Position numbers and translations under genes: made by a program. The notes beneath the pieces were generated by a model. That model ran no database searches. It was not told the DNA's origin and saw nothing but the letters and a program-made list of their open reading frames with translations. From assembly GCA_946886255.1 (NCBI GenBank), contig CAMPIG010000081.1, forward strand, positions 1 through 13,489: a stretch of 13,489 nucleotides of DNA, given 5' to 3'. The DNA comes from an uncultured Cellvibrio sp. (GTDB lineage Bacteria > Pseudomonadota > Gammaproteobacteria > Pseudomonadales > Cellvibrionaceae). Shown piece by piece: positions 1 to 8,681 of this stretch (position 1 is its first letter; the number at the start of each line of letters is the position of its first letter).

Positions 1-3
1 CTA

Positions 4-2547
4 TTAGCTTTTGCCGTATGACGCCAGCGCTGGCGTTTGCTGTCGCATAAAAGTCACAAACTCTTCCGGCGCAATGGGTTTACTGAAGTAATACCCTTGG
101 GATTGGTCGCAGGCGTGGTCACGCAGGAAGGTCTCCTGTTCTTCGGTTTCTACCCCTTCAGCGATAACCGTCAGGCTCAGGGTTTTACCCATCGCGATGA
201 TGGCCTCGGTGATCGCGCGGTCCTCACGGTTTTGCGGAATGTCGCGGATAAAGGAACCGTCCACTTTCAATGTATCGATGGGGAAGCGTTTGATCTGGGC
301 GAGCGAAGAATAGCCCACACCAAAATCGTCGATGGCCAGACGCACACCCAGGCTTTTAATCGCCGACAAGATGCGAATCGCGCGCTCAGCATCCTGCATC
401 ACCATGCCCTCGGTAATTTCCATCTCCAGCAGCCCCGGCTCCATACCCGATTCTTCCAACGCGGCGGCTACATCACTGATCAAGGTGTCATCGAAAAACT
501 GCCGCACGGATAAATTGACCGCCATACACAAGGGCGGTAATCCCTGCCTCATCCAGGCCACGTTTTGTTCGCAGGCAGTTTTCAGCACCCAGCGCCCGAT
601 CAACACAATCAGACCGGTCTCTTCGGCCAAGGGAATAAATTGAGCCGGCGATACAATGCCCAACTGCGGATGTTGCCAGCGCACCAGCGCTTCAACACCG
701 GCGATCTCACCGGTCTTCAGGTTACGTTTGGCCTGGTAGTGCAGGAAGAATTCATTGCGCTCCAACGCCAGGCGCAAATTGTTTTCCATGATGAGGCGTT
801 CAAGCGAGCGCGCTTTGATATCGGGCGAATAAAACTGGTAATTATTTTTGCCTTCTTCCTTCGCGCGGTACATGGCGATGTCCGCATTTTTCATGATCGT
901 ATGCTCGTCTTCGGCATCGTCCGGGAAGAGGCAGACACCGATGCTGGCCGTCACACGACACTCCTGGCCATAAACAGATACCGGTTTAACGGCCGCCGAT
1001 AAAATTTTGCGCGCAACCGTGGCCGCCTGTTCTGGATCATGCAGCTCCTGAATCAGGATGACAAATTCATCGCCACCCAAACGCCCTACCACGTCGCTTG
1101 CACGCAGGCAGTGCTTGAAGCGACCTGCCATCTCATTCAGCAACAAATCCCCCGCTTCGTGCCCAAGGGTGTCATTGATATTTTTAAAGCGATCCAGATC
1201 AATAAACAGCACCGCGAGTTTGCGCGAATTACGGCGCGCCGATTCGATGGCAAGATTGAGAATCTCACTAAACATAAAGCGGTTGGGTAATGAGGTCAGG
1301 CTGTCGTGGGTGGCGAGATACTGGATGCGTTCTTCCGAGGTCTTACGGTCGGTAATGTCGCGCCCGATACCGCGATAACCGCGAAAGTCCCCGTTGGCGG
1401 TGAAGGCCGGTACACCGGTCAGGCTGAGGTAGCAAGCACGACCATTGTTTTTTACGTGGCGCAATTCCAGGTCACGGAAAGGTTTACGCTCGGCCACCAG
1501 GGCTTCATGCTCCTCCCATGAACCGGACAGGATTTCAGTAGTGGGTAAATCGTGCAGGGTTTTCCCCAGAAGTTGCTCGCGCTGGAACCCGGATTTGCCA
1601 TTGGGATCTTCCAGTTCAACGAAGGCGAGCTGTGCATTCTGCTCCCAGTACCAATCTGATGAGAGTTCGGTGAGGCTGCGAAACCGTTCCTCACTTTCAC
1701 GCAACGCCAGCTCTGCTTCGCGGCGTAGAGTGATATCGCGTCCGATACCGACCAAGCCGATGATATTATTTTGACTGTTGCGCACAGGATATTTGCTGGT
1801 CAACAGCCAGCGAATCTTGCCGGTCTCATTGTTCAGTACAGGCTCTTCCTTTTGCAATATGGACTGCCCGGTGCGCAACAACTCGCGTTCGTCAGCGTAA
1901 AATTTCTGAGCCATATCCTGAGGGAAGAAATCAAAATCTGTCTTGCCCAGGAGTTCATGATGGTCTGCGCGACCTACGCCGCGCGCCACCGCTTCATTAG
2001 CCAGCAAAAATTGGCTTTGAGCATCTTTCGCGTATATGTTGTCCGGTACTGCATCAATCAAGGCGCGCATCAGGTTGCGCTCGTAGGCTAGTACCTCACT
2101 CAATGCCTGCAGTTCCGCCGTACGCTCGGCTACGCGCTCTTCCAGCTCGGCATTGAGCTGGCGTACTTGTAACGCGGCGCGCTTGCTGGCGGTAATATCC
2201 CGCGTAATACCAACTGTGCCGATGATATTGCCGGCATCGTCACGCAACGGCACCTTGGTAGTCGAATGCCAACGCGACTCACCGGTTTTCGCATCTACAA
2301 TGATTTCTTCCCGATCCACCAGTGGCTCACCGGAGCGCATCACCGCCTGATCATCTTCCGCATAGCCCTGCGCGAGATCCGGGGGATTCAGATCGAAGTC
2401 GTTCTTGCCCAGGATATCTTCCAGCGTCGCAGCACCCGCCATGCGCAGGAAAGCCATATTGCCAAAGGTAAAGCGCCCCTGACGGTCTTTTGCGTAAATC
2501 AAATCCGGGGTGTTATCGCCCAAGGTGCTTAATACATTGCGTTCCAT
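4..2547 (-). CDS. PAS-PAS-PAS-GGDEF-EAL cyclic-di-GMP turnover protein
   Basis: Cytoplasmic 847-residue signalling protein predicted to make and/or break cyclic-di-GMP. No signal peptide or membrane helix is visible. Order: PAS at about 1-120, a short charged helix (125-155), PAS at 155-275, PAS at 285-400, GGDEF at 410-575, EAL at 590-835. The diguanylate cyclase motif GGDEF (491-495) is intact, and the inhibitory RxxD site (RASD, 482-485) sits exactly five residues before it. The phosphodiesterase motifs are also intact: EAL 619-621, NLS near 678-680, EITE 710-713, DDFG 740-743, KVD 761-763, EGVE 797-800 and QG 817-818. The sequence therefore does not show which activity dominates. The first two PAS domains resemble each other (IYAKD, GKxDFD, GIxRDIT), suggesting duplication; the input is unknown. 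An AAGAAG stretch about 6 nt before ATG is a modest ribosome-binding site. Stops are tandem (TAA TAG). The gene appears to stand alone. Confidence 0.95.
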   Translation of the reverse strand: MERNVLSTLGDNTPDLIYAKDRQGRFTFGNMAFLRMAGAATLEDILGKNDFDLNPPDLAQGYAEDDQAVMRSGEPLVDREEIIVDAKTGESRWHSTTKVPLRDDAGNIIGTVGITRDITASKRAALQVRQLNAELEERVAERTAELQALSEVLAYERNLMRALIDAVPDNIYAKDAQSQFLLANEAVARGVGRADHHELLGKTDFDFFPQDMAQKFYADERELLRTGQSILQKEEPVLNNETGKIRWLLTSKYPVRNSQNNIIGLVGIGRDITLRREAELALRESEERFRSLTELSSDWYWEQNAQLAFVELEDPNGKSGFQREQLLGKTLHDLPTTEILSGSWEEHEALVAERKPFRDLELRHVKNNGRACYLSLTGVPAFTANGDFRGYRGIGRDITDRKTSEERIQYLATHDSLTSLPNRFMFSEILNLAIESARRNSRKLAVLFIDLDRFKNINDTLGHEAGDLLLNEMAGRFKHCLRASDVVGRLGGDEFVILIQELHDPEQAATVARKILSAAVKPVSVYGQECRVTASIGVCLFPDDAEDEHTIMKNADIAMYRAKEEGKNNYQFYSPDIKARSLERLIMENNLRLALERNEFFLHYQAKRNLKTGEIAGVEALVRWQHPQLGIVSPAQFIPLAEETGLIVLIGRWVLKTACEQNVAWMRQGLPPLCMAVNLSVRQFFDDTLISDVAAALEESGMEPGLLEMEITEGMVMQDAERAIRILSAIKSLGVRLAIDDFGVGYSSLAQIKRFPIDTLKVDGSFIRDIPQNREDRAITEAIIAMGKTLSLTVIAEGVETEEQETFLRDHACDQSQGYYFSKPIAPEEFVTFMRQQTPALASYGKS

Positions 2548-2610
2548 TGAGTTCTTCTTTCGACAAAAAATGACAGATCACCACTCAGGGTTGAGCGGGC
2601 ATTAGTCACA

Positions 2611-2616
2611 AGTATA
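2611..2616 (-). promoter_or_regulatory. possible -10 box for the GGDEF-EAL gene
   Basis: Read on the minus strand this is TATACT, one base from the sigma-70 -10 consensus, and it would give a 5' leader of roughly 55-60 nt. No good -35 hexamer is present at 16-18 bp, so the call rests on a single box and is weak. Confidence 0.25.
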
Positions 2617-2769
2617 GGCGAGGGTTGAGAAGATACAGCGCTATGTTGGCGCATTATTTATAACTTATTTGTCTGGATACCGGAAAATCCCGACAATTGC
2701 GATAACATTCGCAGCATTTTTATTACTGATAATGTGGATCTGGCAAGGGGAATTCTGAGGACGGATAGA

Positions 2770-2794
2770 GAATCCCTCCAAAAAAGAGGGATTC
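2770..2794 (-). terminator. hairpin ending the receptor-lipoprotein transcript
   Basis: A perfect 9-bp inverted repeat (GAATCCCTC / GAGGGATTC) with a 7-nt loop begins 14 nt past the stop of the lipoprotein gene, read on the minus strand. The U-rich stretch lies in the loop rather than after the stem, and only a TCTAT sequence follows. It is therefore not a textbook intrinsic terminator, but position and stem strength fit one or a 3'-end-stabilising hairpin. Confidence 0.55.
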
Positions 2795-2808
2795 ATCAAG
2801 GGAGAAAT

Positions 2809-5439
2809 TTATTCTACATTTGCAGGAATCGAGGTTTGTGCAATACCACCTTCACCATTTACCACCTCTTCACCACGCTCCGTTAGCTGCACCAAATCTT
2901 CGGACGACGAGATGCTCAATGCCTCGCTTTCTCCGCTGCCGATCCAAGTGGTAGCAATCCATCCGTAGGGAACGATTTTCCAGCCTGACATTTTTGATGA
3001 AAATAGAACAGATTCGTCAAATGTGCTCAATGAGATATCTGGAGTAAAGCGCGCAAATTGTTCTGGCGTCGAGAAATCGTAAGTCAACATAGGTTGTGTG
3101 TCATCAATTTTAACTTCACCCAGAATCTCTATGTCATCCAGCTTCACAGTTCCTGCGACTGCATTACCACCAACCTGGAACGCGAACATATTGGGTGACA
3201 ATGAGCGGGAGAAATTGGCCGGGTATTGGTTTACGGAAAACTCAACATCATTCCACTCACCTTCTGTCAAATCAGTGGCGGTTAATGTGGGCTCAAGATC
3301 CATGTGATTCCATTGGCCGTCCTGAAAGAAAAATTTGAGCCAGAAGTTTTCGCCGGTGAATCCTTCAGGCACAAATATTCGAGCCTTCACAGAAATACCA
3401 CCTGAAAAATCTACTTCCTGAACACCTTTGATGTCTGCCTTATTAACAGCTGCAGCGCTATTCACAGGCACGGTTGCCAAAAGCTCTCCGTCGGCCTGAG
3501 TAACGGTAACTTCCGTCCCCCAAGCAGGCTCAAAACCCTCAGTCCCGCTACTGAACGATGCTTTATATTGCGACGCAATAATAGTTTTAGTGGGGCGAGC
3601 AAGCGGATCTTCGATAATAAAGGAATCGATCAAAATCGGCTGGGTTTTAGGCATCACATAACCACCAACCTGAAGGCCGAATCGTTGTACTGTCGTAAAA
3701 TCCAAATTGGCGTCAAGTCTGAAGGTGGTGGTAAGTTCAGTCCACTGACCAGGAACGAGTGCCGCAGCGCTGAGCGGCGCCGAGCCCCATCCGCTCCAGT
3801 CTGCCCCAAACTGACCATACAAATTAAGCCAAAGAGCGTCTCCGCTGTATTCGCTAGGTAGAAAAATATTAATCTTCGCGGTCAACTCCCTGTCGAAATC
3901 AATTGCACCAGCGAGATCGCTTGGTAATGCCAGTGCAAAGTCTCCGGCATCGGTAGGCATGACTGTCAGAGCGCCGTCTTGCTGGCCCACTGCACCTGGC
4001 CCCCAAGCCACGGACCACCCTTCTACGGAGCTATCAAAAGTGGCCATAAATACCGGTTGTACACCAGGATATACTTGCAGATCATCTAAACCGATCTGGC
4101 CATTGATATTTACCGGTTTTCCGTTAGCAAGCACTTGAAAACCGATTGCCGTCACAGCAGATAAATCAAAATCCGTTGAACCATTTAACAGCATCGAAGG
4201 ATCCGCGGCATATCTCGGCAAGTCATAGCGCAATCCGTGCCAGGCATTCGGACGGATTTCTTTTGCCTGAGTAGCACCAACCCTCATCACATTGCCATTT
4301 GCGTCCTTGGCGTAAAGCGCAACGCTCATTTCTCCTGTCGGTTTAAATTTACCATCGCCCGGATTTACAAATTGCATTAACACCCGGCTCAGATAAACAT
4401 CAAGGGACATTGCCGAGCCAAAACGCAGATCAATTGGATCATCCAAGTTCATCACATAGGCTGACATATCTTCTGTCGACTGCCACGGAACATTAAATAC
4501 AACGGCACTATCGCCTTTGGATTTTTTAATGATGTCCATGTGATCAACGGGATTCTCGCCCACACCAGAGCCAGATATCCCACTAAGAATATAAGGAACC
4601 CCTTGGTTGGTTAATTGCGTCGCAGCGTAAAGCACTTTTTCCCCGGTATTCCAGCGTGACCCATTGGCGTTAACAGAGAGGACTATATTCTTTTCCTGAT
4701 CAGCAGCTAAAAGCTCCTGCGCTCGCCCGGCGACGAACGCGTTGTAATCTGAGCCGCAGCCAGGAGCATCAATAACCAAGGGGAGCTTGAAGCCCGCGAG
4801 ACGAAATTTACGAATTAATGCTTTGTAGGTGTCAATGTATTGCGCGTATCCGAGACTGTCGGAGTTGAAGATATTCGCTGGCCCCCATCCGCTAGCGATG
4901 TTAATCATCACGCGGGACTGGAAGCGATCCTGCGCGATGACCGGAAGCCATTTGTTGAGCCACAGATCATCTACCGCACTCAGCAAAAATTCGTTGTTAT
5001 CCACGCACTGGAGCTTTTCGGCGTCTACCAAGCTGATGACTGCAAGCATTCCATTCTCAACTACCTTTGCCAAAGCCCCTTCGAGCTGCACATCTGTCGT
5101 GTTTGCGTCAAGTTGCAGGCGCACAACGTTAGCACCCGTGTCACTGATCGCAGTGATACCGTTGATACGCTCAACAGGTTTTTCAGCAAAATTCAAATCA
5201 ATACCGCGCAAGAATGTTGGTGCATTAGCAACGTCATAAAGGAAAATTTCATCGGTGGTTATAACCGCTGCGTTCTCCGGTGGTCTTGGGCGATCGGAAC
5301 CATCGTCGACGCCGGGTGGTGGAACCAGAGGATCACGATCCGAATCATCTGAAAGAAGATTGCCTCCACCGCCACCACCACATGCTTGCAGTAATAAGAT
5401 ACTCGTCAGAAATGCTGTGTAACTTAGCCGTAATTTCAT
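2809..5439 (-). CDS. Surface lipoprotein: catalytically dead GH5-like barrel plus beta-sandwich modules
   Basis: Probable glycan-binding lipoprotein of 876 residues. The signal peptide ends in lipobox LQAC (Cys20), followed by six glycines and an acidic, proline-rich linker to about 55. Residues 59-321 read as a GH5 TIM barrel of the bacterial mannanase type. Landmarks are LYDxxxxPxxLRGI (67-80), TGANVVRL (101-108), MINIASGW (178-185), LVIDAPGCG (221-229), a SVNAN segment (255-259) and ILSGIS (284-289). In active relatives these last positions carry NEW, HMY and GEFG. Here acid/base Glu is Gly184, nucleophile Glu is Gly287, and the substrate-contact His and Tyr are Asn257 and Asn259, so hydrolysis is not expected. 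Beta-sandwich, CBM-like modules follow at about 326-459, 462-611 and 623-774. They end in motifs such as IGLDDLQV and VKLDDIEI, and an unassigned tail runs from 783 to 876. GGAG lies 7 nt before this ATG; an ATG 27 nt upstream lacks a ribosome-binding site. It follows the TonB receptor gene at 88 nt and is probably cotranscribed. Family assignment is from remembered alignments, so the carbohydrate (mannan?) is inferred. Confidence 0.85.
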   Translation of the reverse strand: MKLRLSYTAFLTSILLLQACGGGGGGNLLSDDSDRDPLVPPPGVDDGSDRPRPPENAAVITTDEIFLYDVANAPTFLRGIDLNFAEKPVERINGITAISDTGANVVRLQLDANTTDVQLEGALAKVVENGMLAVISLVDAEKLQCVDNNEFLLSAVDDLWLNKWLPVIAQDRFQSRVMINIASGWGPANIFNSDSLGYAQYIDTYKALIRKFRLAGFKLPLVIDAPGCGSDYNAFVAGRAQELLAADQEKNIVLSVNANGSRWNTGEKVLYAATQLTNQGVPYILSGISGSGVGENPVDHMDIIKKSKGDSAVVFNVPWQSTEDMSAYVMNLDDPIDLRFGSAMSLDVYLSRVLMQFVNPGDGKFKPTGEMSVALYAKDANGNVMRVGATQAKEIRPNAWHGLRYDLPRYAADPSMLLNGSTDFDLSAVTAIGFQVLANGKPVNINGQIGLDDLQVYPGVQPVFMATFDSSVEGWSVAWGPGAVGQQDGALTVMPTDAGDFALALPSDLAGAIDFDRELTAKINIFLPSEYSGDALWLNLYGQFGADWSGWGSAPLSAAALVPGQWTELTTTFRLDANLDFTTVQRFGLQVGGYVMPKTQPILIDSFIIEDPLARPTKTIIASQYKASFSSGTEGFEPAWGTEVTVTQADGELLATVPVNSAAAVNKADIKGVQEVDFSGGISVKARIFVPEGFTGENFWLKFFFQDGQWNHMDLEPTLTATDLTEGEWNDVEFSVNQYPANFSRSLSPNMFAFQVGGNAVAGTVKLDDIEILGEVKIDDTQPMLTYDFSTPEQFARFTPDISLSTFDESVLFSSKMSGWKIVPYGWIATTWIGSGESEALSISSSEDLVQLTERGEEVVNGEGGIAQTSIPANVE

Positions 5440-5446
5440 CATCAAA

Positions 5447-5450
5447 CTCC
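5447..5450 (-). promoter_or_regulatory. ribosome-binding site deciding the lipoprotein start
   Basis: GGAG on the minus strand lies 7 nt before the ATG at 5439 and 4 nt before the adjacent ATG at 5442. The longer possible start at 5466 has no such site and would put a hydrophilic extension (HFKIRSLM) ahead of an already complete lipoprotein signal peptide. Confidence 0.6.
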
Positions 5451-5459
5451 GAATTTTAA

Positions 5460-5509
5460 AGTGCATTTAAAGCACTGAATTTCTCTGCGACTGTTATTCT
5501 TCTGCAGAA
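5460..5509. other. intercistronic segment with two short dyads
   Basis: The gap between the receptor stop and the lipoprotein start contains a 10-bp perfect palindrome TTCTGCAGAA (5500-5509) and a 5-bp inverted repeat AGTGC/GCACT with a 7-nt spacer (5460-5476). Neither has a U-tract, and no convincing promoter is seen. They could be mRNA stability elements or an operator, or be coincidental. The lack of a strong terminator favours read-through from the receptor gene. Confidence 0.3.
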
Positions 5510-5527
5510 ATTAGCCGTACCTATTAT

Positions 5528-8500
5528 TTAAAAGGCGAGCGTTATGCCGACAGCAAATCGGCGCTCTTGTACCCATATATTGTTAACCTGGCTCTCGAAC
5601 TGCGCATAACTTTTCCGGCTTTCTTCAGTGAGGTTTGTACCATTCGCATAGACACTCACGTGTTCGTTTATCCAGTAGTTTACCGACATATCCAGATACC
5701 CTACAGGCTCATACCAATTGCCTAGGTTGAGGGGTTCACCGCTGGTGTTCAAGCCAACGCGACCGTCATACTCTTCACTCCGCCAGTTGTAAGCGAGTCG
5801 CACATTAAGGCCTGCTTTGTCATACCAGAGAATCATGTTGGACTGATGCTCTGAGTTCGATGGCAGTGGCAAGTCATTGCCTTCCATATCGACATCTTGA
5901 GAATCACTTTGCGAGTAGGTGTAGTTAAATTCGATACCCGTTGCGCTCAGGTAATCGCCGGGTAAAAACGTGAAGGGCTGCTTATAACCCAGTTCGAATC
6001 CGTATAAAGAGGAAGCACTAACATTTCGCGAAACCCAAACATTGCCAGTATTCCCCCGATCGATACCATCTGCATCAACGAAGCTTCGACGCTCCTGAAA
6101 GCCTTGAACAGAGGTGGACACATCAACCATGAATAGACCTGCACCCAAAATCGCATCTTCGTCGAAGTACCATTCTGTGGACACGTTGTAAACGTTCGCT
6201 TCCCAAGGTTTAATGTCGATATTGCCTTGATCGCTACCACCACCTACACAGGTGACATTTTCACCAACAAGGTTACCGGCGCTATCAAGTACCAAAACCC
6301 GCTCACCGTTTTCATCAGTTTTTTCACATTGCGTGTACCAAAGACTCAATCCTGAGCCTACATTCTCAAGATTATTTCGCGTAGTCGTTTTAGCTGCGCC
6401 TAACCGCACAATGACATCATCTGTTGGGAAAAAGTTGATATTTAACGAGGGTAGATATTGGGTGAAAGACCGCTCTTTGATTTCTTTATCGTAAACGAAC
6501 GCCAAGCGTTGATAATCGACAGCACCGATTGAATTGAAAATATCCAGAACTTCAGGCACAACGCTTCGCTCAACGGTGCGATCAGTACGCATCACCTGAA
6601 GACCGATATCTCCGCTGTATGGAATCCCCCAAAGGCCGTCCTGATCATCAAAATTGACTTGAACATATCCCGAACCAGAGGCCTCTTCTACATCGTATGC
6701 GTAGGCAGGATCGTCGATCGTTTTGGTTCCAGGATACAAACGATTCATGAAGGCAAGCGGATCATCCCATGCCGCAGGATTCAATGCAGAAACACCAGCC
6801 TCAAAGCCCTCGAAAGGCCCAAAGTCATTAAATACGGTAATTGCTGGATCATCCGCCGTAAAACCGTTGTTATACAACCCCGCATCAATTAACGCATCCA
6901 GCTCTCGGTTGTAATCGAAATATCGAAAATCCGGGTAGCGCTGCCAAACCTGATTGCCACTGTACAATTGATTACGCTTGTCGATGGGGATACGCTGATC
7001 ATCTGCATACCGCTGGGTGGGAGTTACATAAAAAAATCTGGTGTAAGCCGCTTCGCGAACGCCGTAACGGAGGCCCGCCTCGACAGACTGGATAAGTCCC
7101 TCATCGAAGCTGAATTTAATATCGCTGCGGAGAACGTTCAATGTTGCGTCGGTGTCATTACCGTTCGCATCGGCTTGATAGAGAGCTAACAGACTCGCAT
7201 CGGATAAATCACTCGTGTATGAGAAGCTGGGAAACTCTCCTCGATAGTCCACTGTCACGTCGTACGGAGTGATTGGGTCTTTTCCACTTGTACCGTCTTC
7301 ATCTATCCACAACCAAGCCGGGCTGCCTTGTTTAAAATTGGCTTCGCGGTTTTGTTTTTCTGCTTCGGCATAAATGTAACGGACACTTGCCGAGATGTTT
7401 TCGTGATTGTCGTAATCCAGTTGCAGGTTGGTATTGAGTGCAGCGGTCCTGTTGATTCTGTTGTTGGATATGGTCTGGAAATCGGGCGACTTCACATTGG
7501 CGAACAACAAAGTGTGAAGTGTTGCCGTTTGCTGACTGCCGTTAGCGTCGGTGTATTGAATATTACCGCCTTCTCCGACAATAGTGCCCGGCTGCAGTGT
7601 GTTATAAAGACCCTGATCTTCATCTGCGGGATTGCCGTTGACCTCGTACGATTCGACGCTATTAGTTCCATTAAAGTCAACGCGTACGCCTCGATCATAC
7701 TGATCCATCCGGGAGTAAAAAGCGTCACCTCTCAGTGTGAAGTTATCATTCAGCGCAGCTTCGATGCTGATAGATCCACCATCGCGCTCACGAGTCATAA
7801 AGCTAGATGTTGCCCCGTAGTTCCCCGGCACCAAATACCAATCGTTTACCAGATCACCATCGCCATTTAAATCAAGTGGGTCTGTTGGCGTACCGTTTCT
7901 GCGATTCAAAAATCCAAACTGCGGATTTGTGTACATTTGATAATTCGCATTGTAGGTTGTGGAGGTGAATCCACCGAGCGTAACGCCAATCCGGTCGTTA
8001 TAATTGAATCCAAAAAATACGTTAATGTTTTCATCAGGATCGCGGCTTCCGGTAGTTCCGTCCGCGTTCACCTCTTTATCCGAGCGGCTTCCCTGAGACG
8101 CTTCATATCTCATGTTGCCTGTGACACCTTCCTTTAGATCAAGCGGTGACATTGTCTTGAGATCAACTACACCAGAGATACCACCGGCAATCGCCGATGC
8201 AGATTGCGATTTATATACATCAACGCCACTGATCATACTCGCTGGTACGTCAGAAAAATTTGCTCCTACATCCGTAATGTTCCAAGGGCTCAGGAATTGC
8301 TCGCCATTTAAGGTAGTTAGTACCTGCGGCATACCCCGAATATTTAATGAGGTACCTTCATTGGCTTCGCGTTTGATTTGCACGCCCGTCACACGTTGAA
8401 GCGAGTCAGTAATAGTTACGTCAGGTAACTTTCCTATATCTTCCGCCACGATTGAATCAACTATGTTCGCATTGTTGCGTTTGATATCAATCGCCTTCGC

Positions 8501-8671
8501 TTGCGATGCGCGCACCCCCCTGACCACGATTTCCTCAATGGTATCCTCGGGGTCTTCACTCACCCTGGGCTCTTCTTCCTGCGCGTGCAAGTTGCCGCCG
8601 GATAAGGCACAACCAATCGCCAGCGCGAGTAATTTTTTGCGCGTGTTGATACTGCTGTTTTTATACATCAT
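5528..8671 (-). CDS. TonB-dependent outer-membrane receptor (TIGR01782-like, glycan-type)
   Basis: Outer-membrane 22-stranded barrel predicted to import a ligand, probably an oligosaccharide, using TonB-ExbBD energy. It has 1047 residues from this start. Residues 1-30 are a signal peptide with cleavage after LHA. A TonB box-like EEIVVRG (46-52) follows. The plug domain runs from about 70 to 180, with NIVDSIVAEDIGKLPDVTI and NIRGMPQVLTTLNGEQ, typical of the Xanthomonas/Caulobacter long-receptor group. The rest is aromatic-rich, strand-and-loop sequence ending in a C-terminal Phe (ITLAF), the usual BAM signal. There is no N-terminal STN domain, and no neighbouring sigma/anti-sigma pair, so it is a transporter rather than a transducer. 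Two Cys in a long barrel loop (YTQCEK and NVTCVGG) could pair outside the cell. The downstream lipoprotein is the likely partner. GAGGA 5 nt before ATG supports this start over one 27 nt further upstream. Confidence 0.93.
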   Translation of the reverse strand: MMYKNSSINTRKKLLALAIGCALSGGNLHAQEEEPRVSEDPEDTIEEIVVRGVRASQAKAIDIKRNNANIVDSIVAEDIGKLPDVTITDSLQRVTGVQIKREANEGTSLNIRGMPQVLTTLNGEQFLSPWNITDVGANFSDVPASMISGVDVYKSQSASAIAGGISGVVDLKTMSPLDLKEGVTGNMRYEASQGSRSDKEVNADGTTGSRDPDENINVFFGFNYNDRIGVTLGGFTSTTYNANYQMYTNPQFGFLNRRNGTPTDPLDLNGDGDLVNDWYLVPGNYGATSSFMTRERDGGSISIEAALNDNFTLRGDAFYSRMDQYDRGVRVDFNGTNSVESYEVNGNPADEDQGLYNTLQPGTIVGEGGNIQYTDANGSQQTATLHTLLFANVKSPDFQTISNNRINRTAALNTNLQLDYDNHENISASVRYIYAEAEKQNREANFKQGSPAWLWIDEDGTSGKDPITPYDVTVDYRGEFPSFSYTSDLSDASLLALYQADANGNDTDATLNVLRSDIKFSFDEGLIQSVEAGLRYGVREAAYTRFFYVTPTQRYADDQRIPIDKRNQLYSGNQVWQRYPDFRYFDYNRELDALIDAGLYNNGFTADDPAITVFNDFGPFEGFEAGVSALNPAAWDDPLAFMNRLYPGTKTIDDPAYAYDVEEASGSGYVQVNFDDQDGLWGIPYSGDIGLQVMRTDRTVERSVVPEVLDIFNSIGAVDYQRLAFVYDKEIKERSFTQYLPSLNINFFPTDDVIVRLGAAKTTTRNNLENVGSGLSLWYTQCEKTDENGERVLVLDSAGNLVGENVTCVGGGSDQGNIDIKPWEANVYNVSTEWYFDEDAILGAGLFMVDVSTSVQGFQERRSFVDADGIDRGNTGNVWVSRNVSASSLYGFELGYKQPFTFLPGDYLSATGIEFNYTYSQSDSQDVDMEGNDLPLPSNSEHQSNMILWYDKAGLNVRLAYNWRSEEYDGRVGLNTSGEPLNLGNWYEPVGYLDMSVNYWINEHVSVYANGTNLTEESRKSYAQFESQVNNIWVQERRFAVGITLAF

Positions 8672-8676
8672 GGGCT

Positions 8677-8681
8677 TCCTC
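8677..8681 (-). promoter_or_regulatory. ribosome-binding site deciding the receptor start
   Basis: GAGGA on the minus strand lies 5 nt before the ATG at 8671 and 8 nt before the ATG directly after it (8668). The in-frame ATG at 8698 would add nine charged residues before the signal peptide and would overlap this site. Confidence 0.65.

Noticed and set aside
37..1774. Several plus-strand ORFs opposite the GGDEF-EAL gene
   Set aside because: All are antisense to strongly conserved GGDEF and EAL motifs, lack ribosome-binding sites, and resemble nothing.
2698..2720. TGCGA/TCGCA mini-hairpin followed by T-rich sequence on the plus strand
   Set aside because: The stem is only 5 bp and no plus-strand gene ends nearby, so a terminator call is unsupported.
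7328..7870. 180-codon plus-strand ORF inside the receptor gene
   Set aside because: It is antisense shadow of the barrel region. The minus-strand frame has unmistakable receptor sequence and this one has no motif.
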